This document shows positions 42,190 through 50,611 of a DNA stretch of 64,000 bases, in pieces. Below the pieces are notes generated by a model. That model ran no database searches. It worked only from the letters and a program-made list of their open reading frames with translations, and was not told where the DNA came from. How positions within the stretch are numbered: position 1 is the stretch's first letter; every line of letters begins with the position of its first letter. A program made the translations under genes and the position numbers. The DNA is from Actinoallomurus iriomotensis (lineage in GTDB: Bacteria; Actinomycetota; Actinomycetes; Streptosporangiales; Streptosporangiaceae), in assembly GCF_030269445.1 (NCBI RefSeq), contig NZ_BSTJ01000003.1, positions 744,001-808,000 of the forward strand, given 5' to 3'.

Positions 42190-42495
42190 TCAGCAGCGGT
42201 GAGCGGCCCACAGGTCCGGCCACATGCCGCCCCGGTCGGTGCCGGTGGGGTCGGCCGGGGTGCGCGGCCGCTTCGGGGTGGCCGTACGCCGTTCGGGCGG
42301 AGCGGCGGCGGTCTGGGCGTCGTCGGGACTCGGAGCGGGAGCGGCGGAGTCGGCCTCCGCCCGGGCCTCGCGGCCATGGACCCGGCGAGCCGGCGCGAAG
42401 GGGTTCCTGGTGTGCATGCGCGCGCCCTTCCCATCGGTGCGAGGGGCCGCGCTGTTGGACCCGGCATGCGCCGGACCTCGGCGAATGCTGCTCAT
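42190..42495 (-). CDS. Possible small Ala/Pro-rich protein (doubtful)
   Basis: A 101-codon frame with an AAGG-type ribosome site before the ATG. It is Ala/Pro/Arg-rich, without recognisable domains, and ends GGMWPDLWAAHRC. It fills the 351-base gap between the bicupin and decarboxylase genes and has no good competing frame, but its composition could be chance in GC-rich DNA. An internal ATG at 42417 would give 75 residues. Confidence 0.3.
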   Translation of the reverse strand: MSSIRRGPAHAGSNSAAPRTDGKGARMHTRNPFAPARRVHGREARAEADSAAPAPSPDDAQTAAAPPERRTATPKRPRTPADPTGTDRGGMWPDLWAAHRC

Positions 42496-42539
42496 TCACC
42501 TTCGGCTACCCCGCACCATCGCTTCCACACATTCGGTGT

Positions 42540-44018
42540 TCACGGCTCTCGGTAGACCCGTACGCTCTCCAGCTTCGAGTCGGCGGCGTCGGGGATCACC
42601 ATGCCCGCCTTCACCCCGGTCCGCAGGTAGTCGAGGACGGCGGTGTTGAGGCGCTCGCCGGGCAGCGCGGCCGGGATCCCCGGCGGGTACGGCGTGAGCA
42701 TCTCGGCCACCACCCGGCCGGCCGCCTGTTCGACCGGCACCTGCTCGGTACGGCCGAAGAAGGCGTCGCGCGGCAGGTGGACGAGCTCCAGCCGCAGGTC
42801 GTCCGGGGTGGGCACCTGCACCTCACCGGCGGGGTCCAGCGCCTCGTTCCCCCGCTCGGCCTCCCGGCTCAGGTGCCGGAACGCCTCCAGGAGCGACCGG
42901 GTGGACTCCTCGTCGTCGGCGTAGCTGAGCTGTGCGCTGATCCGCCGTTGGTCGGAGACGTGCAGGTTGATCCGGTGATGCTCGCGGAGCCAGTCGGCCG
43001 CGCTGTAACCGGTCACGCCCAGCGCCTCGATGTCGACGATGATCTGGAGCGGGTCCATCTCGGCGGCGCGCTCCGGACCGACGAAGTCGGCCTCCCCGTG
43101 CACGCGCATGCCCTCGAGGCCGTCGATCTCTGCGCGCACGGACCGGGCCAGGTCGAGTGCGGCCTGCAGCAGGTCGCGGCCCTGTTCGACCATCTGGCGC
43201 CGCCAGCCGTCCAGCGCCGCGTACACGAGCACGGACGGGCTGGTCGTGCCCAGCAGGTCCTCCCGCGCGCTCAGCACGTCCGGGTCGACCCGGTCGCCCT
43301 GAAGGTGGAACACCGAGCTCTGCTCCAGCCCACTGCCCATCTTGTGCACGCTCGTCACGCACACGTCGGCCCCGGCGTCCATCGCCCAGACCGGCAGTTC
43401 CGGGTGGAACGGCAGGTGCGCGCCCCACGCCTCGTCCACGATCAACGGCACGTCGCGGTCATGGCAGACGCGGGTGATCGCGGCGAGGTCGCCGCTGGTT
43501 CCGTACGGGGTCGGGCTGGTCACCAGCGCGCCCCGGGCGTCGGGGTGCTCGGCGAGACGCCGCTCGAACGCCTCCGCGTTCGGCGGATGCGCCAGCCGCA
43601 GCTCCGGATCCCACTGCGGCTCCACCCAGATCGGGCGGATGCCGGCCAAAATCAGCCCGGCCACCACCGCCTTGTGCGCGTCCCGGCCCACCAGCAGCTT
43701 CTCGTGCGGGCCGGCGACCGACAGCATCGCGCTCTTGACCGACAGCGAACTACCGCACGTCGAGAAGAACGCGTGGTCCGCCCCGACGGCGTCCGCCATC
43801 AGCTCCTGGGCCCGCTCCAGCACCCCGCCCGAGGACATCCGGTCGTCCAGGCCGGCGGTCGCCAGAACGTCGGACCGGAAGACGTCGTCCCCGACCACCG
43901 CGCGCACCCGCGGATCGGTGCCGCGCCCCTGCTTGTGGCCGGGTGGGGTGAACGGCAGATAGCCCCGCCGGTGGTAGGCCGCCAGCGCGTCGAGTACGGG
44001 TGCCTGCGAGTGGTCCAT
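42540..44018 (-). CDS. PLP-dependent Orn/Lys/Arg decarboxylase family protein
   Basis: A 492-residue fold-type-I decarboxylase of the basic amino acid family. The motifs are FTPPGHKQGRG, HAFFSTCGSSLSVKSAML, VDEAWGAHLPFHP (PLP Asp) and the Schiff-base Lys in VTSVHKMGSGLEQ. A C-terminal decarboxylase domain ends in YPPGIPAALPGER. The substrate may be arginine, lysine or ornithine; motifs do not decide. It would feed polyamine synthesis or acid resistance. I chose the ATG at 44018, at the family's N-terminus; a TTCCCGC/GCGGGAA hairpin lies just upstream (44030-44050). Confidence 0.92.
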   Translation of the reverse strand: MDHSQAPVLDALAAYHRRGYLPFTPPGHKQGRGTDPRVRAVVGDDVFRSDVLATAGLDDRMSSGGVLERAQELMADAVGADHAFFSTCGSSLSVKSAMLSVAGPHEKLLVGRDAHKAVVAGLILAGIRPIWVEPQWDPELRLAHPPNAEAFERRLAEHPDARGALVTSPTPYGTSGDLAAITRVCHDRDVPLIVDEAWGAHLPFHPELPVWAMDAGADVCVTSVHKMGSGLEQSSVFHLQGDRVDPDVLSAREDLLGTTSPSVLVYAALDGWRRQMVEQGRDLLQAALDLARSVRAEIDGLEGMRVHGEADFVGPERAAEMDPLQIIVDIEALGVTGYSAADWLREHHRINLHVSDQRRISAQLSYADDEESTRSLLEAFRHLSREAERGNEALDPAGEVQVPTPDDLRLELVHLPRDAFFGRTEQVPVEQAAGRVVAEMLTPYPPGIPAALPGERLNTAVLDYLRTGVKAGMVIPDAADSKLESVRVYREP

Positions 44019-44029
44019 AGCCCAGCCGC

Positions 44030-44050
44030 TTCCCGCCTTCGAAGCGGGAA
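44030..44050. repeat. Hairpin in the leader of the decarboxylase gene
   Basis: Arms TTCCCGC and GCGGGAA around CTTCGAA, 12 bases before the start codon. It could hide the ribosome site; no further evidence. Confidence 0.4.
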
Positions 44051-44150
44051 AACCTGCTCTGGCCTGCCGAATCACCGCACGACCCCGAGCCGACCCCGGT
44101 CACGAGACGTCGGCTAGCCTCGATAACAGACGGTATTCGGGGGTGATCCT

Positions 44151-44639
44151 ATGAGCGCTCCGACGAGTGAGCGAACGGATCAGAAGACCAGTCAGCAGAC
44201 GACCGGCGCGGTGAGCGCCCGCAAGGGCGGTGAACTGGTCGGCGAGCACGGCCGGACCGCCATCGCGGACACGGTCGTCGCCAAGATCGCCGGCATGGCG
44301 GCCTCGGAGGTGCAGGGCGTTTACGCCATGGGCGCCGGCATGGCCCGCGCGTTCGGCGCGGTCCGCGAGCGCATTCCCGGCGTCGGCCGCCCGAACGTCG
44401 CCCAGGGGGTGGCGGTCGAGGTCGGCGAGCGGCAGGCGGCCATCGACGTGGACGTCATCGTCGAGTACGGCGTGTCCATTCCCGACCTGGGGGACGGCAT
44501 CCGCCGCAACGTCATCGAGGCCGTGGAGAAGATGTGCGGCCTGGACGTCACCGAGGTCAACGTCAACGTCGGCGACATCCACCTGCCCGGTGAGGAGAGC
44601 AGGGAGAGCGGCGAACCCGCCGCGCCGCGGGTGCGATGA
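44151..44639 (+). CDS. Asp23/Gls24 family envelope stress protein
   Basis: A 162-residue protein with one Asp23 domain (IADTVVAKIAGMAASEVQGVYAM, DVDVIVEYGVSIPDLGDGIRRNV, GLDVTEVNVNVGDIHLP). The Ser/Thr/Gln-rich N-terminal 30 residues look disordered. Asp23 proteins form membrane-associated assemblies in Firmicutes that protect against cell-wall and alkaline stress, anchored by AmaP. It opens a seven-gene cassette in which nearly every junction is a 4-base overlap or a few bases. Confidence 0.9.
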   Translation: MSAPTSERTDQKTSQQTTGAVSARKGGELVGEHGRTAIADTVVAKIAGMAASEVQGVYAMGAGMARAFGAVRERIPGVGRPNVAQGVAVEVGERQAAIDVDVIVEYGVSIPDLGDGIRRNVIEAVEKMCGLDVTEVNVNVGDIHLPGEESRESGEPAAPRVR

Positions 44640-44923
44640 ACCTCTCCCAGGCGGGACGCCTGGCCGAGCGGATCGCCACCGCGGTGGCGGACTGCCCTTC
44701 GGTGGCCCGTCTCTCCGCCGGTCCGGCCGCGACCTATCTGCCCGGCCGGACCGTGCCGGGAGTGGCCGTGCGCGAGGACCGGGTGCGGATCGCGGTGGTG
44801 GCCGCCTACGGGCCGCCGATCGCCGAGGTCGCGGAGCAGGTACGGGCCGCGGCCCGGGAGGTCGTGCCGGACCTGCCGGTCGACGTGGCGGTCGAGGACA
44901 TCGAGGTGCTGGAGGCTTCGTGA
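44636..44923 (+). CDS. Small Asp23-like domain protein
   Basis: 95 residues with the Asp23-type alternation of a helix (AGRLAERIATAVADCPSVARL) and beta strands (VAVREDRVRIAVVAAYGPPI, PVDVAVEDIEVLE). It is shorter than the first Asp23 protein. It overlaps both neighbours by 4 bases. Specific function unknown; probably part of the same membrane-stress assembly. Confidence 0.8.
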   Translation: MNLSQAGRLAERIATAVADCPSVARLSAGPAATYLPGRTVPGVAVREDRVRIAVVAAYGPPIAEVAEQVRAAAREVVPDLPVDVAVEDIEVLEAS

Positions 44924-45135
44924 GCGGGGACCGCGCGGCGTTCGCGGCGTGGGTGCGCACCCACCATCCCGACGTGGGCGGTGACCCGGCGGAGTTCGCC
45001 GCTGGGCTGGTGCGCCGGCACGCGGGCGGTACCGCCGAGGTGACGCTCGCGGTGTGCGTGTTCCGCTCGCGGCACGGGCTGTGGCACGTCGCGCGCTGGC
45101 TGCGCCGGCGGCGTCGAGGCCCGCGCGTGGTGTGA
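44920..45135 (+). CDS. Small basic protein with an HPD-like motif
   Basis: 71 residues from a GTG start that overlaps the preceding stop (GTGA). It contains WVRTHHPDVGGDPAEF, which resembles the HPD loop of J-domains, but the domain's first helices are missing. The C-terminus is very basic (WLRRRRRGPR). I do not recognise a family. Conserved placement within the Asp23 cassette suggests a real gene. Confidence 0.7.
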   Translation: MSGDRAAFAAWVRTHHPDVGGDPAEFAAGLVRRHAGGTAEVTLAVCVFRSRHGLWHVARWLRRRRRGPRVV

Positions 45136-45150
45136 GAAGAGGTGACTGAG

Positions 45151-45342
45151 ATGAGTGAGATGCGATGGTGGCCGGCCGTGGGCCTGGGCTTCGGGACCGC
45201 ACTCGGGTTCGCCGGCGCCTTCGGCGGCTTCGCCGCGTTCGTGATCGTGCTGGTGCTCGGGATCGTGGGATTCCTGGTGGGCCGGGTGCTGATCGGCGAA
45301 CTCGACCTGACCGAGATCCTGGGCGGCCGGAGGCGGTCGTGA
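45151..45342 (+). CDS. Small two-helix membrane protein of the Asp23 cassette
   Basis: 63 residues: two adjacent hydrophobic stretches (WWPAVGLGFGTALGFAGAFG, FAAFVIVLVLGIVGFLVGRV) and a polar tail LDLTEILGGRR. It resembles the DUF2273-type small membrane proteins found with amaP/asp23. The ATG at 45151 is preferred (AGAGG eight bases upstream); a GTG at 45142 overlaps that site. It probably helps anchor Asp23 proteins. Confidence 0.78.
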   Translation: MSEMRWWPAVGLGFGTALGFAGAFGGFAAFVIVLVLGIVGFLVGRVLIGELDLTEILGGRRRS

Positions 45343-45731
45343 GCACCGAGGTCGAACCCCGGGGGACGATCGCGCTGGAGCACCGGGGCCGTACGGAGAT
45401 CGCCGACCGGGTTCTGGCGAAGATCGCCGGTCGTGCGCTGGCCGAGGACGAGGACGCGGGCGGCGCGGCCCGGCGCGTGCTGGGCGTGCCGCTGGGCCGC
45501 GACTCCCTTGAGAGCACGCCCTGGGTGACGGCGAAGGTCGACGGTGACCTGGCCATCCTCCGGATGCGGATCTCGGTCGCCTACCCGGCGCCCGTACGGG
45601 AGGTGACGCGGCGCCTGCGGGAGCTGGTGCGGACACGCGTCGGCGAACTGACCGGGCTGGACGTACGCGAGGTCGACATCGACGTGGCCCGGCTCCTGCC
45701 CGCCGAGCGGTCCGGGAGGCGAGTGCGGTGA
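45339..45731 (+). CDS. Second Asp23/Gls24 family protein
   Basis: 130 residues from a GTG start overlapping the previous stop. The Asp23 pattern is present: IALEHRGRTEIADRVLAKIAGRAL, a strand pair DGDLAILRMRISVAYPAPVR, and LTGLDVREVDIDVARLLP at the end. It lacks the disordered N-terminus of the first copy. Two or three Asp23 paralogues side by side suggest a hetero-oligomeric coat under the membrane. Confidence 0.85.
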   Translation: MSTEVEPRGTIALEHRGRTEIADRVLAKIAGRALAEDEDAGGAARRVLGVPLGRDSLESTPWVTAKVDGDLAILRMRISVAYPAPVREVTRRLRELVRTRVGELTGLDVREVDIDVARLLPAERSGRRVR

Positions 45732-46339
45732 CCGGGATGGACGCGGCCCGGACCGGCGACCTGCGCCCGCCGTCCCGCCGGGCCGCGCGTCGCGCCGTAC
45801 GCCGGTCTTTCGGCCCCCGGCGCGTGCTCCCGTCGGTGGTCACCGCCGCCCTGCTGGCCGCCGCCGCGATCATCCTCGCGGCCGAGGTGATCGGCACTCT
45901 CGTCGGCCGCTCGCCGGGCGTGCTGTTGCCCGTCGTGGACCTGGCCCGGCTCGGCCGGAGCCTGCGCTGGGACGACGTGCTGGTCCTCGCCGTGGCGAGC
46001 CTCCTCGCGGCGCTCGGCCTGCTGCTGCTCCTGCTGGCGCTGCGACCCGGACGCCTGCGGGCGATCCCGTTGCGTTCGGAGGACCCGAACGTGGTGCTCG
46101 GCATCGCACGGGCGGACCTGCGAAGGTACGTCGCGCGGGCCGCCCAGAGCGTGGACGGCGTCGACCGCGCACGGGTCAGAGTACGGCGGCACAGCGTCCG
46201 CGTCCGCGCCGTGAGCCCGCTCCACGACGTCGCCGGGCTCACCGAGCAGGTGCACGGCGCCGTCGGCGAGCGCCTCAGCGCGCTGGCGCCGCTGCACCGG
46301 CCGCACGTGCGCGTGACCGTACGGCATCGGGAGGACTGA
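45728..46339 (+). CDS. DUF6286-type membrane protein
   Basis: 203 residues: a basic N-terminus, two transmembrane helices (VVTAALLAAAAIILAAEVIG and LVLAVASLLAALGLLLLLLA), then a soluble alpha/beta domain (RSEDPNVVLGIARADLRRYV, VDGVDRARVRVRRHSVRVRA) that resembles an Asp23/AmaP C-terminal domain. The GTG start overlaps the preceding gene by 4 bases. It is probably one of two membrane anchors of the cassette. Confidence 0.82.
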   Translation: MTGMDAARTGDLRPPSRRAARRAVRRSFGPRRVLPSVVTAALLAAAAIILAAEVIGTLVGRSPGVLLPVVDLARLGRSLRWDDVLVLAVASLLAALGLLLLLLALRPGRLRAIPLRSEDPNVVLGIARADLRRYVARAAQSVDGVDRARVRVRRHSVRVRAVSPLHDVAGLTEQVHGAVGERLSALAPLHRPHVRVTVRHRED

Positions 46340-46343
46340 CCCC

Positions 46344-46895
46344 ATGGGAAGCACTCGCGCGAACCGCTTCGGCCTGGCGGTCATCGGACTGATCCTGCTC
46401 CTCGGCGGCCTCACGGCGGCCGTCCGCGGCGCCGCCTTCGTACCGCGTCATCTGGGAGCGGCCCACGTGCCGGTCACCGGCCGCTTCGTGCGCGCCTTCG
46501 CCGACGCTCACCTGTGGTTCTGGATCGCGCTGGCGGCCTTCTCCGTCGCCATCGCGCTCCTGGCGCTGCGCTGGCTGGGCGCGCAGGCCCGCAGGCCGGC
46601 CCCGCGGACGATCCGGCTGGAGCCCGACACCCGGCACGGCGCCACCACGCTGTCCACCCGCGCGGTCACCGACGCGATCGAGGACGACCTGAACGCCGGC
46701 CCGTACGTGCGGCGGGCCACCGCCGGAGTGACCGGCAACCGTGCCCGTCCGCACCTGCTCCTCAACGTGACCGTCGATCCGGACACCGACCCGGCCGACG
46801 CCCGGTCGAGCATCTACGAGGCGATCGCGCGGGCCCGGCGCACGCTGGAGAACGACGACCAGCCGGCCACCGTCCGCCTCCGCGTCAGAGAATAG
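46344..46895 (+). CDS. AmaP-like alkaline-shock membrane anchor
   Basis: 183 residues: an N-terminal transmembrane helix (LAVIGLILLLGGLTAAVRG), a second at about 57-77 (LWFWIALAAFSVAIALLALR), and a C-terminal domain with LSTRAVTDAIEDDLNAGP and HLLLNVTVDPDTDPADARSS. The two-helix plus Asp23-like domain layout matches AmaP, the membrane anchor of Asp23. It is the last gene of the cassette. Confidence 0.8.
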   Translation: MGSTRANRFGLAVIGLILLLGGLTAAVRGAAFVPRHLGAAHVPVTGRFVRAFADAHLWFWIALAAFSVAIALLALRWLGAQARRPAPRTIRLEPDTRHGATTLSTRAVTDAIEDDLNAGPYVRRATAGVTGNRARPHLLLNVTVDPDTDPADARSSIYEAIARARRTLENDDQPATVRLRVRE

Positions 46896-46924
46896 GACGT
46901 GTTTTTCCGGGCACACAGCCGTGC

Positions 46925-48445
46925 ATGACGCTCCCGGGAACAGCCACCTCGTACTGGATCGAATCGAGTGCCGGCACCTCCTACCCGACGCTGACCGAGG
47001 ACGTCGACGTCGATGTCGCGGTGGTCGGGGGCGGCATCGCCGGAATCTGCACCGCCTTCGAGCTGACACGCGCGGGCCGTTCGGTGCGGGTGTTCGAGGC
47101 CGGCCGCGTCGCCGCGGCGGTCACCGGCCACACGACCGGGCGGTTGTCGGCCGCCCATCCGTGGATCTACCGGCCGCTCCGGGAGCGCCTCGGCGCCGAG
47201 GCCGCGCGGCTGTACGCGCGGTCGCAGCAGGAGGCGGTCGACCACGTCGAGGCGACCGCGTCCGCGCTCGGCATCGACTGCGAGATCGAACGCCGCCCCT
47301 CTCACATCTTCACCGAGGACGAGGACGAGGCCGACGGGCTCCGAGCCGAGGCGGACGCCGTGAAGAACGCCGGGCTGGAGGCCGCGTTCGTCACCGAGAC
47401 GGATCTGCCGTTCCCGGTGGCCGGGGCGCTGCGGGTGGAGGACCAGATCCAGTTCCATCCCCGGCGGTACCTCGTCGGCCTCGCCGAGGCGATCGTCGCG
47501 AACGGCGGGCGGGTGCACGAGAACACCCGCGTCACCGACCTAAAGGAGGGCGAGCCGTGCCTCCTGCGCACCGAGCACGGCGCCGTCGTACGGGCCCGTG
47601 AGGTGGTGGTGGCCACGCTGGCGCCGGTGTTCGAACAGCTCCGGCTGTCGACCCGGCTCAGCGCCATCCGCGAGCTGGTGGTGGCCGGACCGATCCCCGC
47701 CGACCGGGACCCGGGCGGGATGTACATCACGCGTGAGCTCAGCACCCGCTCCGTCCGCACCGCCCCGCTGCCGGACGGACGGCGGCTGCTGCTCATCACC
47801 GGCGAGGGTTTCGCACCCGGCGCCGGCCACGTCGCCGAACGCTACGAGCGGCTCATCGACTGGGCACGGAAACACTTCGGCGCCACCGACATCACCCACC
47901 GCTGGTCCGCCCAGGACACCCAGACCACCGACACGCTCCCCTGGGTCGGCCGCGCCCCCGGCACGGAGCACGTCTTCGTCGCGACCGGCTACGCACGCTC
48001 GGGCATGAGCCACGGCGTGATGACCGGACGGCTCATCGCCGACCTGCTGACCGACCGCACCCCGCCCTGGGCCGACCTGTACGACCCGAGCCGCGTCCAT
48101 CCGGCACACGAGGCGACCGCGACCGTTGAGAACGTCGCCGCCATCGCCGGGCACTACGTCGGCGACCGGATCTCCGCCTGGTCCGGCTCGGTGGAGGACG
48201 TGCCCAAGGGCTCGGGCCGGGTCGTGACCGTCGACGGCCGCCCCTGCGCGGTCCACCGCGACGAGCACGGGAACCTGACCGCCGTGTCGGCCACCTGCCC
48301 GCACCGCGGCTGCGTCGTGGCGTTCAACGACACGGAGAGCACGTGGGAGTGCCCCTGCCACGGCTCCCGGTTCGCCGCGGACGGCACCCTGCTGAACGGC
48401 CCGGCCAACCGGCCGCTGGAGCCCATCACCGATCTTCCCGGCTGA
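46925..48445 (+). CDS. FAD-dependent oxidoreductase with C-terminal Rieske domain
   Basis: 506 residues. The N-terminal DAO-type FAD domain has the dinucleotide motif VDVAVVGGGIAGICTAFEL and the ATGYARSGMSHG FAD-closing motif near 355. The last ~90 residues are a Rieske [2Fe-2S] domain with CPHRGC and CPCHGS ligand motifs. This architecture is typical of glycine/D-amino-acid-oxidase-like Rieske oxidoreductases. The substrate is unknown. It starts 29 bases after the Asp23 cassette, so it may be co-transcribed with it. Confidence 0.9.
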   Translation: MTLPGTATSYWIESSAGTSYPTLTEDVDVDVAVVGGGIAGICTAFELTRAGRSVRVFEAGRVAAAVTGHTTGRLSAAHPWIYRPLRERLGAEAARLYARSQQEAVDHVEATASALGIDCEIERRPSHIFTEDEDEADGLRAEADAVKNAGLEAAFVTETDLPFPVAGALRVEDQIQFHPRRYLVGLAEAIVANGGRVHENTRVTDLKEGEPCLLRTEHGAVVRAREVVVATLAPVFEQLRLSTRLSAIRELVVAGPIPADRDPGGMYITRELSTRSVRTAPLPDGRRLLLITGEGFAPGAGHVAERYERLIDWARKHFGATDITHRWSAQDTQTTDTLPWVGRAPGTEHVFVATGYARSGMSHGVMTGRLIADLLTDRTPPWADLYDPSRVHPAHEATATVENVAAIAGHYVGDRISAWSGSVEDVPKGSGRVVTVDGRPCAVHRDEHGNLTAVSATCPHRGCVVAFNDTESTWECPCHGSRFAADGTLLNGPANRPLEPITDLPG

Positions 48446-48535
48446 TCGGCTTCAGGCGGCGGGAGCGCGGTCCCCGCGGAACGATCGCCGACGACCGGCG
48501 TCCCGGAAAGTTCTGCGAAGAAATCCGGGAGGCGG

Positions 48536-48562
48536 TGTCGGGTCCGGGCGGTGGTGTTCGTA
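48536..48562 (+). promoter_or_regulatory. Possible ECF promoter upstream of the DGPF gene
   Basis: TGTCGG, a 17-base spacer and CGTA resemble the TGTCGA...CGTC-type promoters used by DGPF-linked ECF sigma factors. They lie 51 bases before the DGPF gene; autoregulation would fit. Weak by sequence alone. Confidence 0.35.
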
Positions 48563-48613
48563 GCAGGGGTGAGGCCGCCCACGAGGGGCGGCGCCGCAGG
48601 AGATGATGTTCAG

Positions 48614-48937
48614 ATGCAGTATCTGGTTTCCGTGATCGATGACAAGAGCAATCCCGGCAGCACGGACAGGCAGCCTGCCATCAGCGCGTTCAACGAACGA
48701 CTGATCGCCGAGGGCTACTGGGTCTTCGCGGGCGGACTCGCGGACACCGACGCGGCCACGGTCATCGACAACCGGGGCGAGCAGGCGGTGTTCAGCGACG
48801 GGCCTTTCGTGGAGTCGAAGGAGTACCTCGCCGGCGTCTGGGTGTGGGAGGCCCCTGATCTGGATGTGGCGCTCACGCTGGCCGCCGAGGCGTCCAAGGT
48901 CTGCGATCGGAAGATCGAGGTGCGGCCGTTCCTGTGA
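48614..48937 (+). CDS. DGPF/YCII-domain protein
   Basis: 107 residues of the YCII-related ferredoxin-like fold: MQYLVSVIDD start and the signature FSDGPFVESKEYLAGVWVWE. Such proteins are almost always encoded beside one class of ECF sigma factor and are thought to partner or modulate it, though the biochemistry is not established. The stop overlaps the sigma gene start by 4 bases. Confidence 0.92.
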   Translation: MQYLVSVIDDKSNPGSTDRQPAISAFNERLIAEGYWVFAGGLADTDAATVIDNRGEQAVFSDGPFVESKEYLAGVWVWEAPDLDVALTLAAEASKVCDRKIEVRPFL

Positions 48938-50166
48938 ACGACGTCGACGTCCGCGAGGCGATCACCCGGGCCCACCACGAGGAATGGGCCCGGGTGGTCG
49001 CCGCCCTGACCAGGCGTTTCGGTGACCTCGGCATCGCCGAGGAGGCGGCGGCCGAGGCGTTCGCGACCGCCGTCGAGCGGTGGCCGGTCGACGGCCTGCC
49101 GCCCAACCCCGGCGGCTGGCTGACCACCACCGCGAGCCGCAAGGCCATCGACCGGATCCGCCGCGAGAACAAACGCGACGACAAGCACAAGGAGGCTCAG
49201 ATGGTGTACGACGACGCCCCACCCGAGCCCGTCGGCGCGATCGACGACGACCGGCTCCGGCTGATCTTCATCTGCTGTCATCCGGCGCTGGCGATGCAGA
49301 CCCGCGTGGCGCTGACGCTGCGCATGGTCGGCGGCCTGACCGTGCCCGAGATCGCCCGCGCCTACCTGGTGGCCGAGACCGCCATGGAACGGCGGATCAC
49401 CCGCGCGAAAGCCAAGATCAAAGCGGCCCGTATCCCGTACCGGATGCCGTCCGCCGAGGATCTGCCGGCACGCGTGTCCGGCGTGCTCGCCGTCCTGTTC
49501 CTGGTGTTCAACGAGGGCTACCTGGCCACCGGCCCCGGCACCGATCCCCTCCGGCACGACCTGACCACCGAGGCGATCCGGCTCACCCGCCTGATCCGTA
49601 CCCTGATGCCGGGCGACGGCGAGGTGGCCGGGCTGCTGGCGCTGATGCTCCTCATCGAGGCCCGCCGCCCCGCCCGCGTCTCGGCCGGCGGCGAGCTGGT
49701 CCCCCTGACCGAGCAGGACCGTGGAGCCTGGGACGCGACGCTGATCGCCGAGGGGCATCGGCTGGTGCGCGAGCGCCTCGCCGCCGGCGTGGCTCCGGGC
49801 CGCTACCAGATCCTCGCCGCGATCAACGCCGTGCACACCTCCGCGCGCGACATCCGCGACACCGACTGGTCACAGGTCCTCGCCCTCTACGACCAGCTCG
49901 TCCGCCTCGACCCCTCGCCGATCATCGCCCTCAACCGGGCCATCGCGGTCGCCGAGATCGACGGCCCGGACGTGGCACTGGCCACCGTCGACCGCCTCGC
50001 CGAGGCGCTGACCGGCTATCACGCCTACCACGCCACCCGCGCCGAACTACTACGCCGACTACACCGCGGGCCCGAAGCACGCACGGCCTACGACAAGGCC
50101 ATCGAACTCGCCGGCAACACCGCCGAGACCGCCTACCTCACCCGCCGCCGCGACCAACTGCGGTAG
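48934..50166 (+). CDS. ECF sigma factor of the DGPF-associated (ECF42-like) group
   Basis: 410 residues. Sigma2 (VVAALTRRFGDLGIAEEAAAEAF) and sigma4 (RMVGGLTVPEIARAYLVAET) regions occupy the first ~185 residues. A ~220-residue C-terminal TPR-like extension follows (FLVFNEGYLATGP, YQILAAINAVHTSA, LYDQLVRLDPSPIIALNRAI). This long extension plus the DGPF neighbour defines the group; no anti-sigma factor is present. The extension probably controls sigma activity. Confidence 0.93.
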   Translation: MNDVDVREAITRAHHEEWARVVAALTRRFGDLGIAEEAAAEAFATAVERWPVDGLPPNPGGWLTTTASRKAIDRIRRENKRDDKHKEAQMVYDDAPPEPVGAIDDDRLRLIFICCHPALAMQTRVALTLRMVGGLTVPEIARAYLVAETAMERRITRAKAKIKAARIPYRMPSAEDLPARVSGVLAVLFLVFNEGYLATGPGTDPLRHDLTTEAIRLTRLIRTLMPGDGEVAGLLALMLLIEARRPARVSAGGELVPLTEQDRGAWDATLIAEGHRLVRERLAAGVAPGRYQILAAINAVHTSARDIRDTDWSQVLALYDQLVRLDPSPIIALNRAIAVAEIDGPDVALATVDRLAEALTGYHAYHATRAELLRRLHRGPEARTAYDKAIELAGNTAETAYLTRRRDQLR

Positions 50167-50203
50167 CGCCCACAGATGCTCGCGCGCGCCCATGTGCCGG
50201 TGG

Positions 50204-50611
50204 TCAGGTCCTCGGCCCGGACGCGGCCGCCGCGCGTGCCGGGGAGTCCGCGATCAGCGCGTGGCGGCCCAGGTAGTAGTCCAGCAGGCGGCGGGTCTCG
50301 GCGAGGGAGTCGGCCCAGCGGCGGAGCCGGGCGTCTCCCGACGCGGTGAGGTGGTACATGCGCCGCCTCGGTCCCGCCTCCGAGGTCTCCCACTCCGAGC
50401 GGACCATGCCCTGTTCTTCGAGGGCACGGAGCCGGCGGTAGAGGTTGCCCGAGTCGCCGTCCGCGAGGCCGAACGCCTTCAGCCGTTCGAGCAGCTCGTA
50501 GCCGTGCGCGGGCCGCTCCCGCAGGAGCAGCAGCACGCAGCCCTGCAGGTAGTTGCGCGGCTCGGCGCCCGCCCGCGTGGCGAAGGCGTCGGCGGGCTCG
50601 CCGACGCTCAC
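50204..50611 (-). CDS. PadR-family transcriptional regulator
   Basis: 135 residues with the PadR wHTH (LQGCVLLLLRERPAHGYELLERL, SGNLYRRLRALEEQGMV, RRRMYHLTASG) and a short helical dimerisation tail. The GTG start overlaps the stop of the membrane protein upstream (GTGA), so the two form an operon. It converges on the sigma gene. A typical PadR would repress its own operon. Confidence 0.9.
   Translation of the reverse strand: MSVGEPADAFATRAGAEPRNYLQGCVLLLLRERPAHGYELLERLKAFGLADGDSGNLYRRLRALEEQGMVRSEWETSEAGPRRRMYHLTASGDARLRRWADSLAETRRLLDYYLGRHALIADSPARAAAASGPRT

Noticed and set aside
42199-42649. Plus-strand frames in the bicupin-decarboxylase gap
   Set aside because: They run into the convergent decarboxylase gene, lack ribosome sites, and are compositionally biased.
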